Part shown: positions 44,055 through 54,751 of the stretch, one piece after another | Layout: the number at the start of each line of letters is the position of its first letter | Position numbering within the stretch: the stretch's first letter is position 1 | Source: Lunularia cruciata | Taxonomy: Eukaryota; Streptophyta; Marchantiopsida; Lunulariales; Lunulariaceae | NCBI GenBank assembly: GCA_948567375.1 | Contig: OX419760.1 | Coordinates: 58,896,911-58,960,910 of the forward strand | DNA: 64,000 nt | Direction of reading: 5' to 3' | The notes under the pieces: generated by a model | Told to the model about the DNA's origin: nothing | Database searches by the model: none | Seen by the model: only the letters and a program-made list of their open reading frames with translations | Program-made: the position numbers and the translations under genes

Positions 44055-44456
44055 GTCTGTGTGTTATGAATGTCTACATCAAGAGAACAATAGGAAGAGA
44101 GAGCTCAAAGACGAGCACTTCAGCGTGAAGAAGACAAACGTCCGAACGTCCCATCCTCTGTTGACCAAACCAAACGAGAGGCATTGGACTTTCAACTCCT
44201 TCACGAAGTGCAAGAAGCCCTGCAAGAACTTGAGCACAAGAAACGCAAATGCGGTTGGCAAGGCTACTTCACATCTCCCTCTTCGTCCAAGAAGAAGAAA
44301 GAATCGAGTGGGCAAACATATGCATTGCGGCCCAGTACATCGACTTCCCTTAGAGCTATAAAGGAAGTTGTGTCCTTGAAGAACTTTATTTGAGACAAGA
44401 CAACACGAACACTTACTGAAGACAAGTGTCAACATCTTTTATGAACGATTCCTTGG
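43731..44456 (+). other. LG-1 LTR tail and 5' leader to gag
   Basis: 43731-44054 is the non-coding rest of the LTR. 44055-44456 is the leader. In the gag frame it contains a charged stretch (44184-44393) with LLHEVQEALQELEHKKRK and KKKKESSGQ, separated from gag by stops, which may be an N-terminal extension of gag lost in this copy. No tRNA primer site was seen. Confidence 0.5.
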
Positions 44457-45989
44457 TTGTCCCGAAGGAATTTTGAAGAACCAATCGAAGGTGTTGATCT
44501 TGAATCTTCCACTCGGGTTGAAGTCAACACCCTCATAGCAGAAATTGTCAAAGAAGACCCCACCTTGAATTTGACAAATTGGAACCCCTGGGCTGACAAC
44601 ACGGTGTCAATACCAGCCAATCCTTCAATTCCGTCAAGTTCAGCACTACCTCAGCCGATCCTAGTGCATCAAACAATGACTTTGTTGCCTGTCACCCGAC
44701 ACGCCTATCAAAAGTACAAGGGGATAGAACAAGACAAAGACCTCGATGAATTCATCAAAGAATTTGAAGTCATCTCCTTTGCTAACAAGGAGCATGACTT
44801 GGCAGATCAATTGAGAATTTTCCCAAGTTTGCTCCAAAAGAAAGCTTGGAGCTGGTACACCCATGTGACCCAAAAGAGGTTTGTACCAGCAGATTGGGCA
44901 GACTTGAGAAACAACTTCCAGGAACAATTCCGGGAGGTTGATTATGACACGAGTGTCTTTGCGGCACTCAATGATTTAGACCGAGGCAAGAAGGAGAAGT
45001 TGAGATTCTACTCTGAGCGGTTCATAGCACTATTGAACCAAGTTCCCAAGCAATTGGGGGTGGTGGGTTACTCCGATGCCCAAGCCATTACCTGGTTCCT
45101 CGGGGGACTTTCACCAGAGATACGAATCTTTGCAAGGGAGAGGAATGTAACTTCCCTTGACAAAGTACTCAAACATGTCGCTAGTTATGAGACGACCCAC
45201 TCTCACTCTGCCGGTAACCGGAGAAATTGGGAGAAGAAAGGCAAGAAGCCCAGAAGGAGAGCTTTGTGCAATACATCCCCTTCTTTGGACGAGTCTTCCA
45301 TGTCTTCAAGCTCTTCTTTGGAATCCGAAGAATCAAAGCCAAGACAAGTCAGAAGACGTGGGGGCAAGAAACCAGTGACTCCTCCACCGAAGAGTGTAAA
45401 TAAGGCGGATACCAAGCTGGATGCCCTCATCGAGGAGTTTTTGGATTTCAAGATCCAGATGATTGGAGCCAAAGACAGAAGAAAGGCTCCCGCATTTGGG
45501 AGATCAAATGTATGGTGCACCGCATGTGGCAAATCAGGCCACGCAAACACAGAATGCAATACTCGTAATGCATTCCTGGTGCAACAAATTGATTGGGTTC
45601 CGGGATGGAACCAAGACAAGGACGAAGAGGCTGTGTACCAAACACAAGAAGTACAGCCTCAAGCGAGCACATTGTACCAAGGTTCGAGGTTTGGACCAAG
45701 GGAGTATAACCCCAATGCTCGTCCACAAAGACCACCGATGAGCAACCAGAATCACCCTCAAAATGTTACACCCAAAGCCTGTTATAATTGTGGCTCGATG
45801 GGACATTGGTCTCCAAACTGTCCCGAGCCAGGAAGGCAAATTGGGTACATTCCCCTATGCGGAAATTGTAAAGGATCGGGGCATACGGGCAACCAATGTC
45901 CCCACCCACCAAACTCGAAGCCGCCTGTAAAGTATGTACAAACCCCGTTGAGCATGCAGCAATTCAGCCAAAAGGGGATACTAATGTAA
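44457..45989 (+). CDS. gag: LG-1 gag with three zinc knuckles
   Basis: A 511-codon open frame. It opens with a low-complexity N-terminus, then a retrotransposon-gag domain (LQKKAWSWYTHVTQKRF, ADLRNNFQEQFREVDY, FYSERFIALLNQVP, WFLGGLSPEIRIFA), a basic linker (KPRRRALC, RRRGGKKPVTPPPK), and three CCHC knuckles: CTACGKSGHANTEC near 45513, CYNCGSMGHWSPNC near 45780 and CGNCKGSGHTGNQC near 45860. Its length fits Tat/Athila-type gags. The shown start may be downstream of the true one. The stop at 45987-45989 overlaps the next frame (45896 onward), consistent with a gag-pol frame change or a decay indel. Confidence 0.88.
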   Translation: MSRRNFEEPIEGVDLESSTRVEVNTLIAEIVKEDPTLNLTNWNPWADNTVSIPANPSIPSSSALPQPILVHQTMTLLPVTRHAYQKYKGIEQDKDLDEFIKEFEVISFANKEHDLADQLRIFPSLLQKKAWSWYTHVTQKRFVPADWADLRNNFQEQFREVDYDTSVFAALNDLDRGKKEKLRFYSERFIALLNQVPKQLGVVGYSDAQAITWFLGGLSPEIRIFARERNVTSLDKVLKHVASYETTHSHSAGNRRNWEKKGKKPRRRALCNTSPSLDESSMSSSSSLESEESKPRQVRRRGGKKPVTPPPKSVNKADTKLDALIEEFLDFKIQMIGAKDRRKAPAFGRSNVWCTACGKSGHANTECNTRNAFLVQQIDWVPGWNQDKDEEAVYQTQEVQPQASTLYQGSRFGPREYNPNARPQRPPMSNQNHPQNVTPKACYNCGSMGHWSPNCPEPGRQIGYIPLCGNCKGSGHTGNQCPHPPNSKPPVKYVQTPLSMQQFSQKGILM

Positions 45990-46387
45990 ATTGTATCACT
46001 CTTGAGGAAGAAAGACCTCAAGAAGAGAGTCCGGCCTCGGAAGGAGAATGGCCGGACCTTGAAATTTTGAAAGTTGAGACACGCTCCAGCAAGAAGAAGC
46101 GTGATCCCAAAGAACTGAGTACGACCTCGTCGTCTTCAAGAAAGGCAAAGAGACTGCGCCCAAAGGCAATTCTTTCTGCCAAGGAGGAAAAGATCCTCGC
46201 AAAAGCCAAAGCTAAAGCCTTGCAGAAAGAACTAAAGGAGGCACTACTCAAGACTCGGGAATTGAGTTTGGAAGAGGAGACAAAGACAAAGTCTCAAGTT
46301 TTTCCGGCAGACATCCGATCCAAGCCGAGGTGGGCCAACCCGAGGAACCTTGAGTTAAGGTCATTAGCAAGCCCATTACCATTTTGA
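45896..46387 (+). CDS. LG-1 gag-pol linker ORF
   Basis: An open frame overlapping the end of gag by 94 bases in another frame. It is acidic first (TLEEERPQEESPASEGEWPD), then Lys/Ala-rich and helical (KILAKAKAKALQKELKEALL). It leads toward the protease after another frame change near 46360. The part before about 45990 overlaps gag and is unlikely to be translated in this frame. A real polyprotein linker with indels on both sides is the most likely reading. Confidence 0.55.
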   Translation: MSPPTKLEAACKVCTNPVEHAAIQPKGDTNVNCITLEEERPQEESPASEGEWPDLEILKVETRSSKKKRDPKELSTTSSSSRKAKRLRPKAILSAKEEKILAKAKAKALQKELKEALLKTRELSLEEETKTKSQVFPADIRSKPRWANPRNLELRSLASPLPF

Positions 46388-47440
46388 AGCGTCCTAAAGT
46401 CAAGAGGGAACATGGAGAGACTTCGGACCCAAAGCCGAAGGCGAAGACGGTCAAATTAGGAGGAGTTCTCCAATACGATATTGTAGCAGATCTGGCAGCC
46501 ACAAATGCCAGCATTACATTCAAGCAATTGTAGGAAGATAACAAGCTGTACAAGAGGCAGCTGAATTTGGCACTCAAGAAGGTGAGGTCGATGTCAAAGA
46601 AGGACCTGCCTGCTATCTATCATATTGAACAAGAAGATTTGGGATCTCCCGAGGTAGACGCGGAGATTGTAGGATGCATGATCACATCAAGACCCATTGA
46701 TTCTGCATCCAGTGTGAATGTCATGACCAAAGATATTGCAAATCGACTCGAGTATCACATGTTTGAACCAACACCCCGAGTGTTGAAGTTTGCAGACCAA
46801 ACCAAGAGATGGCCTTTGGGCATGTTGTCAAACATCACTACGATCATTGGAGGAGTACCTTTCAAGTTGAACTACATTGTGTTGTGACCAGTGACAAAGG
46901 CTGGTTACCCTTTGTTGATCGAAAGACCCTGGTTGTATAGCGCCCAAGTTGTGGTGGATTGGCATCAATAGAAGTTAAGATTCAAAGACATCTCATCCAA
47001 AGATTAGAAGCTGGTGACTGTGAGTTGGAGAAAAGTTCCCCACCTCAGGGAAACAAGTTTGTCGGAAGAGGAGGACGAATCCGAAGACTCATCGTCTTCA
47101 TCCTCGGATGAATCCAAAGACAAAGTCCAAGTTAATAACTTGGAATGCTATGAGGTGGATGTCAAAGACAAAGACCCATATGACCTCACCTCGGGTGAAC
47201 CTGACTTGGAGGAAGGGGATTTGATGGCAGCTCGCCTTGGGTTAAGCCAAGTAAGCCATGTTGAAGGCGTCATCAACCCCAATGACTGTCAAGATGTTTC
47301 ATTAAGTGAAGGAAAAGTTTTGAAAATCTCAAAGACAGTCACTTTGGAGAAGTTGGCAGGATACACTGCACTGTTTATAGAATTCCAGGATGTATTCGCC
47401 TGGTCTATTGATCAAATTCCGGGTATTCCATGAGAATTTG
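46388..47440 (+). pseudogene. pol: LG-1 protease and pre-RT region
   Basis: Frame 46567-46887 contains SRPIDSASSVNVMTKDIANR, a protease with DSAS instead of D-S/T-G at the active site, and the FKLNYIVL segment. After TGA at 46885 the frame goes on with two more stops (near 46969 and 47006) and then a long acidic stretch (EEEDESEDSSSSSSDESKDK) and FQDVFAWSIDQIPGIP, the standard lead into Tat/Athila RT. The Gly-to-Ala change suggests an impaired protease. Confidence 0.78.
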
Positions 47441-48690
47441 GAGAACACCAGATTGATCTGGTTGAAGGTGCAGTTCCGGTTCGGCAGCGGCAATACCGCC
47501 TGAACCCAAAGTACTCGCTGTTGGTGAAAGATGAAATTGATAAGTACTTAGGGGCCGGAATCATCTTCCTTGTCTCAAGTAGTGAATGGGTTTCCCCCAT
47601 TGTCATTGTCCCAAAGAAGAAAATAGGGAAGATCCGAGTGTGCCAGGACTTCCAAAAGTTGAACGCAATCACAAGGAAAGATCATCATCCCTTGCCTTTT
47701 ACCGATACAATTTTAGATCAGGTAGCTGGTCATCCTTGTTATAGTTTTCTTGATGGACTTTTAGGGTACAATCAAGTATCCATTCGAGAAGAGGACAAGG
47801 ATAAAACTACATTCACGACCGATTGGGGCACTTTCACTTACAATCAAATGCCCTTTGGGTTGTGTAATGCTCCCGCTACTTTCCAGCGGATGATGAATTC
47901 AATCTTCAAAGATTTCTTGCGCAAATTTGGGGAAGTTTTCATTGATGACTTTTGTGTGTTTGGGCAAAGAGATGTACATTTAGATTACCTTCGCCAAACT
48001 TTTGAAAAGTGTCGTTTTGCCGGCTTGTCATCACACCCGGAGAAATGCTTCTTCACAATAAAGGAAGGAATTCTTTGGGGGCATTGGGTGTTGAGCCGAG
48101 GTATTGAAGTTGATGTTGAGAAGGTCAAGATAATCACAACTTTGGAATCCCCGAAGAACATCTAGGAGCTGAGTGCCTTCTTGGGACATGTCAGATATTA
48201 CAGACGCTTCGTGTCAAACTATGCAGTGCTTGCTGCACCGCTTACAAAGCTTCTGAAGAAATCCAAAGACTATCTGTGGGAAGCAAATCAAGAAGAAGCT
48301 TTCCAGGTGTTGAAGAAGAAGCTGGTTGAAACACCAGTTATGAGGGCCCCGAATTGGGACGTCCCTTTTCATGTATATGTGGACACTTTGTCCATGGCCA
48401 TTGGAGTCGTCTTAAGTCAGAAGGACAAAAAGAAGAAGGACTACCCGGTGTATTATGCCAGCCGACAACTTTTAGTTTCTGAAAAGAACTATTTGATGAT
48501 TGAAAGAGAAGCACTTGGAATGGTGTATGCCTGCAAGAAATTTTGCCATTATCTATTGGGGTACAAGTTTGTCTTCTATGTTGACCATTACGCATTGCAA
48601 CATTTGGTCTAGAAGGCAGATTTATCCGGGTGAATTGCAGGATGGATCTTGTTGTTACAAGAGTTCACGTATACTGTACAAGTAAGGAAG
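47441..48690 (+). pseudogene. pol: LG-1 reverse transcriptase and RNase H
   Basis: A nearly open frame. RT: SSEWVSPIVIVPKKKIGKIR, CQDFQKLNAITRKDHHPLPF, GYNQVSIREEDKDKTTF, MPFGLCNAPATFQRMM and the catalytic FIDDFCVFG (47938-47964). TAG at 48163-48165 breaks it before the RNase H part: FHVYVDTLSMAIGVVLSQKD (first Asp near 48381) and LLVSEKNYLMIEREALGMVY. The frame ends in TAG at 48610, and the rest of RNase H continues with frame changes. Overall similar to TA-1 RT but clearly a distinct lineage. Confidence 0.88.
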
Positions 48691-50100
48691 GGAGCTTCGC
48701 ATTGAATGCGGACTTCCTGTCCAGGTTAGAAACTCAAGACTAGGAGTGGGAAATTGACAATCGGACAAAGAGTTGTATCACTTATCAGCAATGTGAAGTA
48801 TGAGGTATGTAGCTGAATATCATTATCTGCATACTCTCCATTGTCCTGAGGGGATGGACCCGGAACAGCGGGCAGTCTTTCTTAGGAAAATGGGGCCGTA
48901 CCAGCTTAAACACAACATTTTATTTAAGATGGGTGAAGACGAAGTACTTCGGCAATGCTTGGAGTCATACAAAGTAGGAGGAGTGATTGAATCTTTACAC
49001 TCTGAAGCATCGGGAGGACACTATGCTCTGAAGAATACTATAAAGAAAATTCTTTTTGCAGGGTATTGGTGGCCTACAATGTACAAAGACGTGCATGCTC
49101 ATATTCAAAGCAGTGATGCTTGTCAGAGAACGAGGAAGCCGATGGCTACTTCTCAATGGCCTTTGAGACCAATTTTGCCTTTGGCCCCATTTGAGAAATG
49201 GGGGATTGATTTTGTGGGTCCCATTCAACCAGTGACCCGAGTCACAAGAAAGTGATACATTTTGGTTTGTACTGACTATGCTACCAAGATGGTTGAAGCT
49301 GAAGCAACTCGCAGAGATGATGCTGAAATTGTGGCGGAATTCTTCTTTCAAAACATCATCTCCCAATATGGGTCTCCTCTGGAATTGGTCAGTGACCGAG
49401 GAACACATTTTTTTGAACTCTGTAATGGAGGCGTTAACCAAGTACTTTCAGATTAAACATTGGAAGACGACTCTTTATAACCCAAAAGCAAATGGCTTAA
49501 TGGAAAAAGCAAATGGGTTACTTTGCAAAATTTTGAATAAGGTGATTGTCAATTATACCTATGACTGGGATACAAAATTACCAGCCGCAATGTGGGCATA
49601 TCAAACAATAGAAAAGATTACAACCAAACAAACTCCATACTTCTTGACATATGGCTTGCATCCCATACTGCCAGTTAAATTTGAAGTACCAACATATCGG
49701 GTTCTTTGCAAAGAACAAATGTCGGAAGAGGAAAGTCAGGATCTTCGGAGTCATCAACTGATGTGGTAAGAAGAGAAAAGAGACAATGCAATGCAAACCA
49801 CAAAAGAAGTACAGGCACAAAGGAAAGTCAGGCACGATAAGAGAATCAAGCTTGTAAATGTACATGAAGGGGATTTGGTTTTGTTATATGACAATCGCTA
49901 AATATTTTTTCTAGGCAAGTTGCATTTGAGATGGATGGGTCCCTATCAAGTTCTTCATCTTTATGAAAATGGGTCCATGCAGCTTGTAGACTTGGAAGGT
50001 AATCCTTTTGCCACTCGAGTAAACGGTGGAGAGTTCGGAGATATTGGACCATAGACTCGGAAGTTTTTAAGACACCCGAGGTCTATATTTGCGAGGACGC
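48691..50100 (+). pseudogene. pol: LG-1 integrase
   Basis: Frame 48800-49255 has the zinc-binding part (HSEASGGHYALKNTIKK, YWWPTMYKDVHAH, DACQRT; the first Cys of the pair is replaced by Ile-Gln) and the core start WGIDFVGPIQPV. TGA at 49253 interrupts, then TDYATKMVEAEATRRDD and LELVSDRGTHF (second Asp near 49394). After a frameshift near 49410, LYNPKANGLMEKANGLLCKI gives the third acidic residue. The C-terminal barrel region (49850-50000) has a WMGPYQV-like GPY motif. Broken but recognisable in full. Confidence 0.87.
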
Positions 50101-50105
50101 TCACA

Positions 50106-50121
50106 TTTGAGGGAGGGGGTA
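50106..50121 (+). promoter_or_regulatory. LG-1 polypurine tract
   Basis: TTTGAGGGAGGGGGTA precedes the 3' LTR start (TGTGGAAGAAGAAG at 50122). It marks the boundary where plus-strand synthesis starts. Confidence 0.8.
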
Positions 50122-53100
50122 TGTGGAAGAAGAAGTGTATAGAGAAGTCGGATTGCGCTTGTATGGTTGAAGAAGGCAAAGAAAAGAGTCTTTGGGATGA
50201 AACCCAAAGTAAAGTGACTTTGGGTCATAAGGCAAAGTACTCAAAAATGCCTTATCAGCATACAACCTGAAGTAAAGTGTCTATGTATGGAGGGAGCTCA
50301 ACCCGAGGCAAAGACAATCTAACAACCTTTCGTTGGGGCAAGAAATTCAAGAAGGGACCATTGAAAAACCGGCGGCCCATACGCGCAAAGATTGATTGAC
50401 AGTGACAAGTGCATGCAGGAGGTGTGATTTCTCGGTCAAAACTCAAAGTGAAGAAAGACAAAGAAAGCGCAAATCTATAAAAATTGAACTCACAACGATG
50501 AAATGTTGAGTAATTTTCCTTCGCCATTGAGAAGTCATCTTGCAAGTGATCATGGGAAGGGAAATAGAGGTGGAATCGTGTTAGTGCGTAAGGGAGAAGT
50601 TGCGAGAATGAAATCGAGAGATAGTGAGAAGGCAGAAGAGATGGGAGGAGGAAAGAAGAACTCTGAATTTGCAATGAGAAATCATGCAATTCGGAGGTTA
50701 GATGTGATTGCTAGGATCAAAGTCTTGAGCTGACTTCGGATCACTTTCTTGGCATGGAACTGGAATGTGAGCTTTCCAGGTTTAATGATAGAAATCATCG
50801 AGAGCAAGTGTCTCGATGGACCTAAGGAAGAAGGGAAGAGACTAAATCCGGCTTGCTGGACAGAGTCGGATTGGAGACTTGTACTTGGGAAGGAAGCAGG
50901 CTCGGAGCAACGGGCCATGTTTTTGGGGAAGGGAGAGATAGCTCAAGAGACTCAAGAGGTGAGAGATGCATTCTTGTCAAAGCGGACAAAGAATGGGTGC
51001 AAAGTTGAGAGCTACAAAGACCCTGTGAAGACATGAATTGTGAGTGCGTTGATGGCCATCCTGAAGCCGGAGAGAACCACATATGTGATGAAACACCAAG
51101 CGGTGTTCTTTCACAAGTTATTTGTAGGAGAACTGATCAATTGGGCGAGGTGTTTCCATGGGAGAACAAGACAAATGGTGTGGAATTTGCGGGATAAATT
51201 GCCTCCACACTACATTGTGCCGTTTGCAGTGCATTTCTACCTTGGGCTGAATTTGCTGAACTCGGCAGAGCGAACTCGGATGGTGTCGCACTTCCATCCT
51301 GATTTGAGAAAGGAGGTCGATGTCGAGGAGTAGCAATACATTTTGCAAATTAGGAGCACCGATGACTACTATACAAAGACAGGGAAGAACATGGAGATCA
51401 AGGTGAGTACCCCAAATATGAAGAAGAGAAGTCGGCAGAGCAAAGCCAAAGACACAAAGAAACCTCAAAAGACCAAGAGAGGCAACCCGAGGCGAGGTAT
51501 GGTGGTGATAGAGTCGGAGGATGAAGACTCGGAAGGTGATGCCAAGCTTAAGATTGAAGACTCGAAACACAATGAGTAGCCCGAGCTTACGCTACAGAGT
51601 GGAGATATGAGTAGTGATAGCGATGAAGGAGGAGAAATGACATTGGCACTAGTTGCTGCAAAAGAAGACAAAGTGCAGGCAGAAATCAAAGCCGAGGACC
51701 ACACACAGTTGGAAGATGAAGTAACTGAGCCCAAGGAAAAGAAGATCGTAGTGCAGAGAGGAGTTCACTTGAGACGCAAGGCAAAGTACAAAGCAGGTCC
51801 AAGTACGGTGAAGGAAGAAGCACCTGAAAGCTCGGGAAGTGAGGCGTCTATTCCAATACGACGACTGCAGAGAAGAAGGCGAGTATCGGGAGAAGAAGAG
51901 GTAAAGAAGGAGATCACTCCACAGGTTGAAGTAGTTTCCAGTGATGGAGTAGAGTACCTGCGAGAAGTTGTGTGCCCATTGTTAGTAAAGCTAGAGTACG
52001 GGAAAAAAGAGATGCAATGGACTTGTCCAGAGGTGAAGACTGTGTTGCAGGTATTAGCAAGACTGGAAGAAGAAAACTGGGAGTTGAAGAAGAGTATAAC
52101 CTGAGGTGAGGAGGAAAGGGAAGTACTGCGAGCGGAGGCAGTAGTGAGAAGTCAGGTAATTGAAGACCTGAAGAAAGAAGTGCATTTTCGAGAGGATCTT
52201 GTGAAGAAGAGTGACATAGCAAGGGAGAGACAAGTAGCTGAGTACGAGATCTTGAAGCAGAAGTTTGCTGATTCAAGAGTAGAGGTTATCCATGCTATGG
52301 CGAGAGTAGCTGCAAAGGATCAAGAGCTTGATAGGGTGATGGAGAGTGTCAAGGAGAAGAAGCAACTCTAGCAATGAGAGTTGGCAGCACGATATAGAGA
52401 AGAAGAAAGATTACGAGAGTTACTTCGTAATCAAGAGGAGAGAGTTGTACAGAAGGAGAAGGAGACGGTGAAAGCCAAGTTAAAAGCAGAATTGGCGATG
52501 TACAGGGAGGATTGGCTTGCGGATCAAGAACAAGAGCAGAAGATGAGATTGGAGCCTTTGAAGGAGATAGTCCTCCGGATGAATGCGATGTTAAGTACAG
52601 AGGCCAACATTTGGATTGAAGAGACGAGGCAAAGATAGGCAAAGGACACGGATTTGAATGCCTTGTTAATTACTCTTAGAACTTGTGTAGACAGAAAGAT
52701 CTTAGAGGTAGAGGACAACATTTTGATTAGATTAGACTTAGTGAAAATAGAAATAGAAAAACTTCAGAAACATGTTAGAGCAAAACCCGAAGTAAATAAC
52801 ATAGGAGTGCAAATGTCTTTGGAGTTACCGATGGAGACATTGGAGAAGAGTGGGTCGAGAGATGAAGAGTTAGATAGATTACACACTAGTGCAATTTCAG
52901 ATCAGGAAAGAGAATTGCTGGATCTAGTAGAAGAAGTAGAAGATATGAAACCCGAGGATAGAGTAGTAGGAAGTAAATTTACTTCGGGTTCGGTTTGAAA
53001 GCCGATGATGAAGTAGACATCAAATCGGATTAATAACAGATTTGAGATTTGAAGAGGCAGATATGAAGAGGTGCATTGTCATTTTGGATCTACAGGTTAG

Positions 53101-53828
53101 AAAAGTTGTTGTAGAACGGTAAAGTTGTTAGAATTGTTGATTTGTTCACTATTTAAGAGTGGCATTGGCAGTATTATGTTGTTCTATGCTCATTTTTTAT
53201 GAGAATAGATAAAGCAAAGTGCTATGAAGTAGGGCTCGTCGCTTGAGCTTGATTCCAAGTATCAACTTTGCAATTGTGTTTGTGAGTGTTTGAAGAAATT
53301 CAAAGTGCAAGTCAGTGTGCTTGTTGGATGTTGGATTCCATGGCCTTGATCTTCATTTTGTGTGTTTGATCCTTAGTGAAGTGCAATCAAAGCAATGCCT
53401 TGACAGATTTGAGAGGAATTGTAGTGTTGGTAGTATTCTTCATTTGTGAGTGCAGTGCAAAGTTGATGTGAAGCAATTTTGATCGAGGAAGTTGTGCCTT
53501 CAGTGGAAGGGTGGAACACAATTCTAAGGTGAAGTTGTTTTGTAGTGAAGTGCCATTTTTGGGAGAGCCTGAATCATCACAATCAAGATTGTTTGGAAAG
53601 ATTTGATAGAGTTGTGATTAAGGAGTGTGAAATTTGTGACAAGACTGTGAGTCAGTGCTTGTTACTCTCTTCTGGGTGTGGTTTCTACTTGAGAGATTAA
53701 AGACGCAACCAAGAAGAACTACATGTTACTATTTGAATTTGTATTTGGACATTTCTGACTCGTATCTCTGTGGGAACGAACTTTACTTACCCGATTACCG
53801 CAAAAGTGATATTTGCCAAGTTGTCACA
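50122..53828 (+). repeat. LG-1 3' LTR (3.7 kb)
   Basis: Starts TGTGGAAGAAGAAG after the polypurine tract and ends TTGTCACA at the target duplication. It aligns with the 5' LTR from its start to 53357; the last 470 bp have no counterpart there but do match the inverted fragment at 22896-23700 inside TA-1, which confirms they belong to the LTR. Repeated CTTTGGGT motifs occur in the first 250 bp (possible regulatory region). Confidence 0.9.
50503..52998 (+). pseudogene. LTR-internal long ORF, copy 2 (3' LTR of LG-1)
   Basis: The same frame as copy 1, about 830 codons, again without a frameshift until the end near 52995. Stops occur at about 50731, 51034, 51331, 51577, 52102, 52369, 52375 and 52636. 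At the 41523 stop of copy 1 this copy has a sense codon, and the reverse holds for most stops here. Shared stops (52369, 52375, 52636) fit CAG-to-TAG or CGA-to-TGA changes already present in the parent. The last part (MSLELPMETLEKSGSRDEEL, QERELLDLVEEVEDM) is strongly acidic. The absence of indels over 2.5 kb in both copies argues for a formerly translated frame. Confidence 0.6.
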
Positions 53829-54394
53829 CAATCTCTCCAACAAGCCAAATCTCACCTCCTTGTTGCTCAAAATCATAAAAAACAATATCCAAACCACCAT
53901 CATCGTGATCTCACCTTTGAAGTTGGTGATAAAGTCATGTTATCATCTAGTAACCTACCCCTCCCACTTGATACTCAAGTTTGTAAACTCACCTCTAATT
54001 GGATAGGACCCTTTGAGGTCACCCAAACCATCTCTCTTGTTGCTTATCAACTTGCCTTACCTTGTCATATGCGCATCTACCCTATCTTTCACATTTCCAA
54101 GTTGAAACCCTTTGTTCCTAACCCCCATCTTCTTTTTCCTCTTGTGTTCAACCTTCTCCTCCTCCCATCCCTATCAATGATCATGAGGAGTATGAAGTTG
54201 ACTGTATCCTTTCACGTTGCCACATTCAACAAGGACATCAACAACATGCATAGTACAAGGTCCTTTGGAAAGGGTATCCCCTTCATGATGCCACATGATA
54301 ACCTCTTTCTCACCTTTAGAATTCATGGATAGCCATCCAAGAGTTTGAAGCTTTAATGGCAACAAAGACGTCACCAACTAGTAGTAGGGGAATA
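53829..54394 (+). pseudogene. pol: CH-4 integrase C-terminus and chromodomain
   Basis: This continues CH-4 after LG-1. HRDLTFEVGDKVMLSSSNLP, then NWIGPFEVTQTISLVAYQLA (GPF motif) and ISKLKPFVPNP form the integrase C-terminal barrel in one open frame. A chromodomain remnant follows in another frame (about 54180-54330: EEYEVD, then a KGYPLHDAT-like end). The polypurine tract GTAGTAGGGGAATA lies at 54381-54394. The chromodomain confirms the chromovirus assignment of the CH family. Confidence 0.85.
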
Positions 54395-54746
54395 TGTAAC
54401 AATATGGAAATAGAGACAAAGTTAGTAGGCCTAACAAAGAAGCAAATAAGAAAAATTAGTCTAGAATATTCCAAAAGTATCTAGGAAGCTTCTTGGGAAG
54501 CTTCTGGGCTAGCTTAGCTTGCACCTCAAGTAAGTAGCTTCTAGAAGCTTCCAACTAGCTTACCTTGCATGCCAAGTAAACAACTTCTAGAAGGAAGCTT
54601 CTTAAGAAGCTTCTCAAGAGCCTTGTATGATCCCTATAAAAACAAGAGCCAAAGTTCATGCTAGGCATTTGGATTTTTCCCTCATTCAAGTGTCCCAATG
54701 TGAGCTTCCATTTTCCTATTTCTCTCCTTGGTCACAATCTTTTATA
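54395..54746 (+). repeat. CH-4 3' LTR
   Basis: 352 bp, about 60 bp shorter than the 5' LTR through deletions in U3. It keeps a three-unit motif TTCTAGAAGCTTC (54539-54551) and ends TTTTATA at the duplication GGATT. Confidence 0.9.
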
Positions 54747-54751
54747 GGATT

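Larger units (their letters stand above)
40750..53828 (+). mobile_element. LG-1: Ty3/gypsy element with very long LTRs
   Basis: A 13-kb insertion in the CH-4 integrase with target duplication AATCT (CAATCT if six bases are counted) at 40745-40749 and 53830-53834. The LTRs are about 3.3 kb (truncated) and 3.7 kb and each contains a long reading frame. The interior (44055-50121) encodes gag with three zinc knuckles, a protease, RT, RNase H and integrase, without a chromodomain. Frame breaks are few compared with CH elements, so it is the youngest or among the youngest insertions here. Confidence 0.9.
36182..54746 (+). mobile_element. CH-4: chromovirus inserted in TA-1 and opened by LG-1
   Basis: LTRs at 36182-36593 and 54395-54746, target duplication GGATT at 36177-36181 and 54747-54751. 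Without the inserted LG-1 (about 40750-53828) it is 5.5 kb, the size of CH-1, with which it is collinear. Coding order is gag, protease, RT, RNase H, integrase and chromodomain, all broken but less than in CH-2. Confidence 0.93.
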
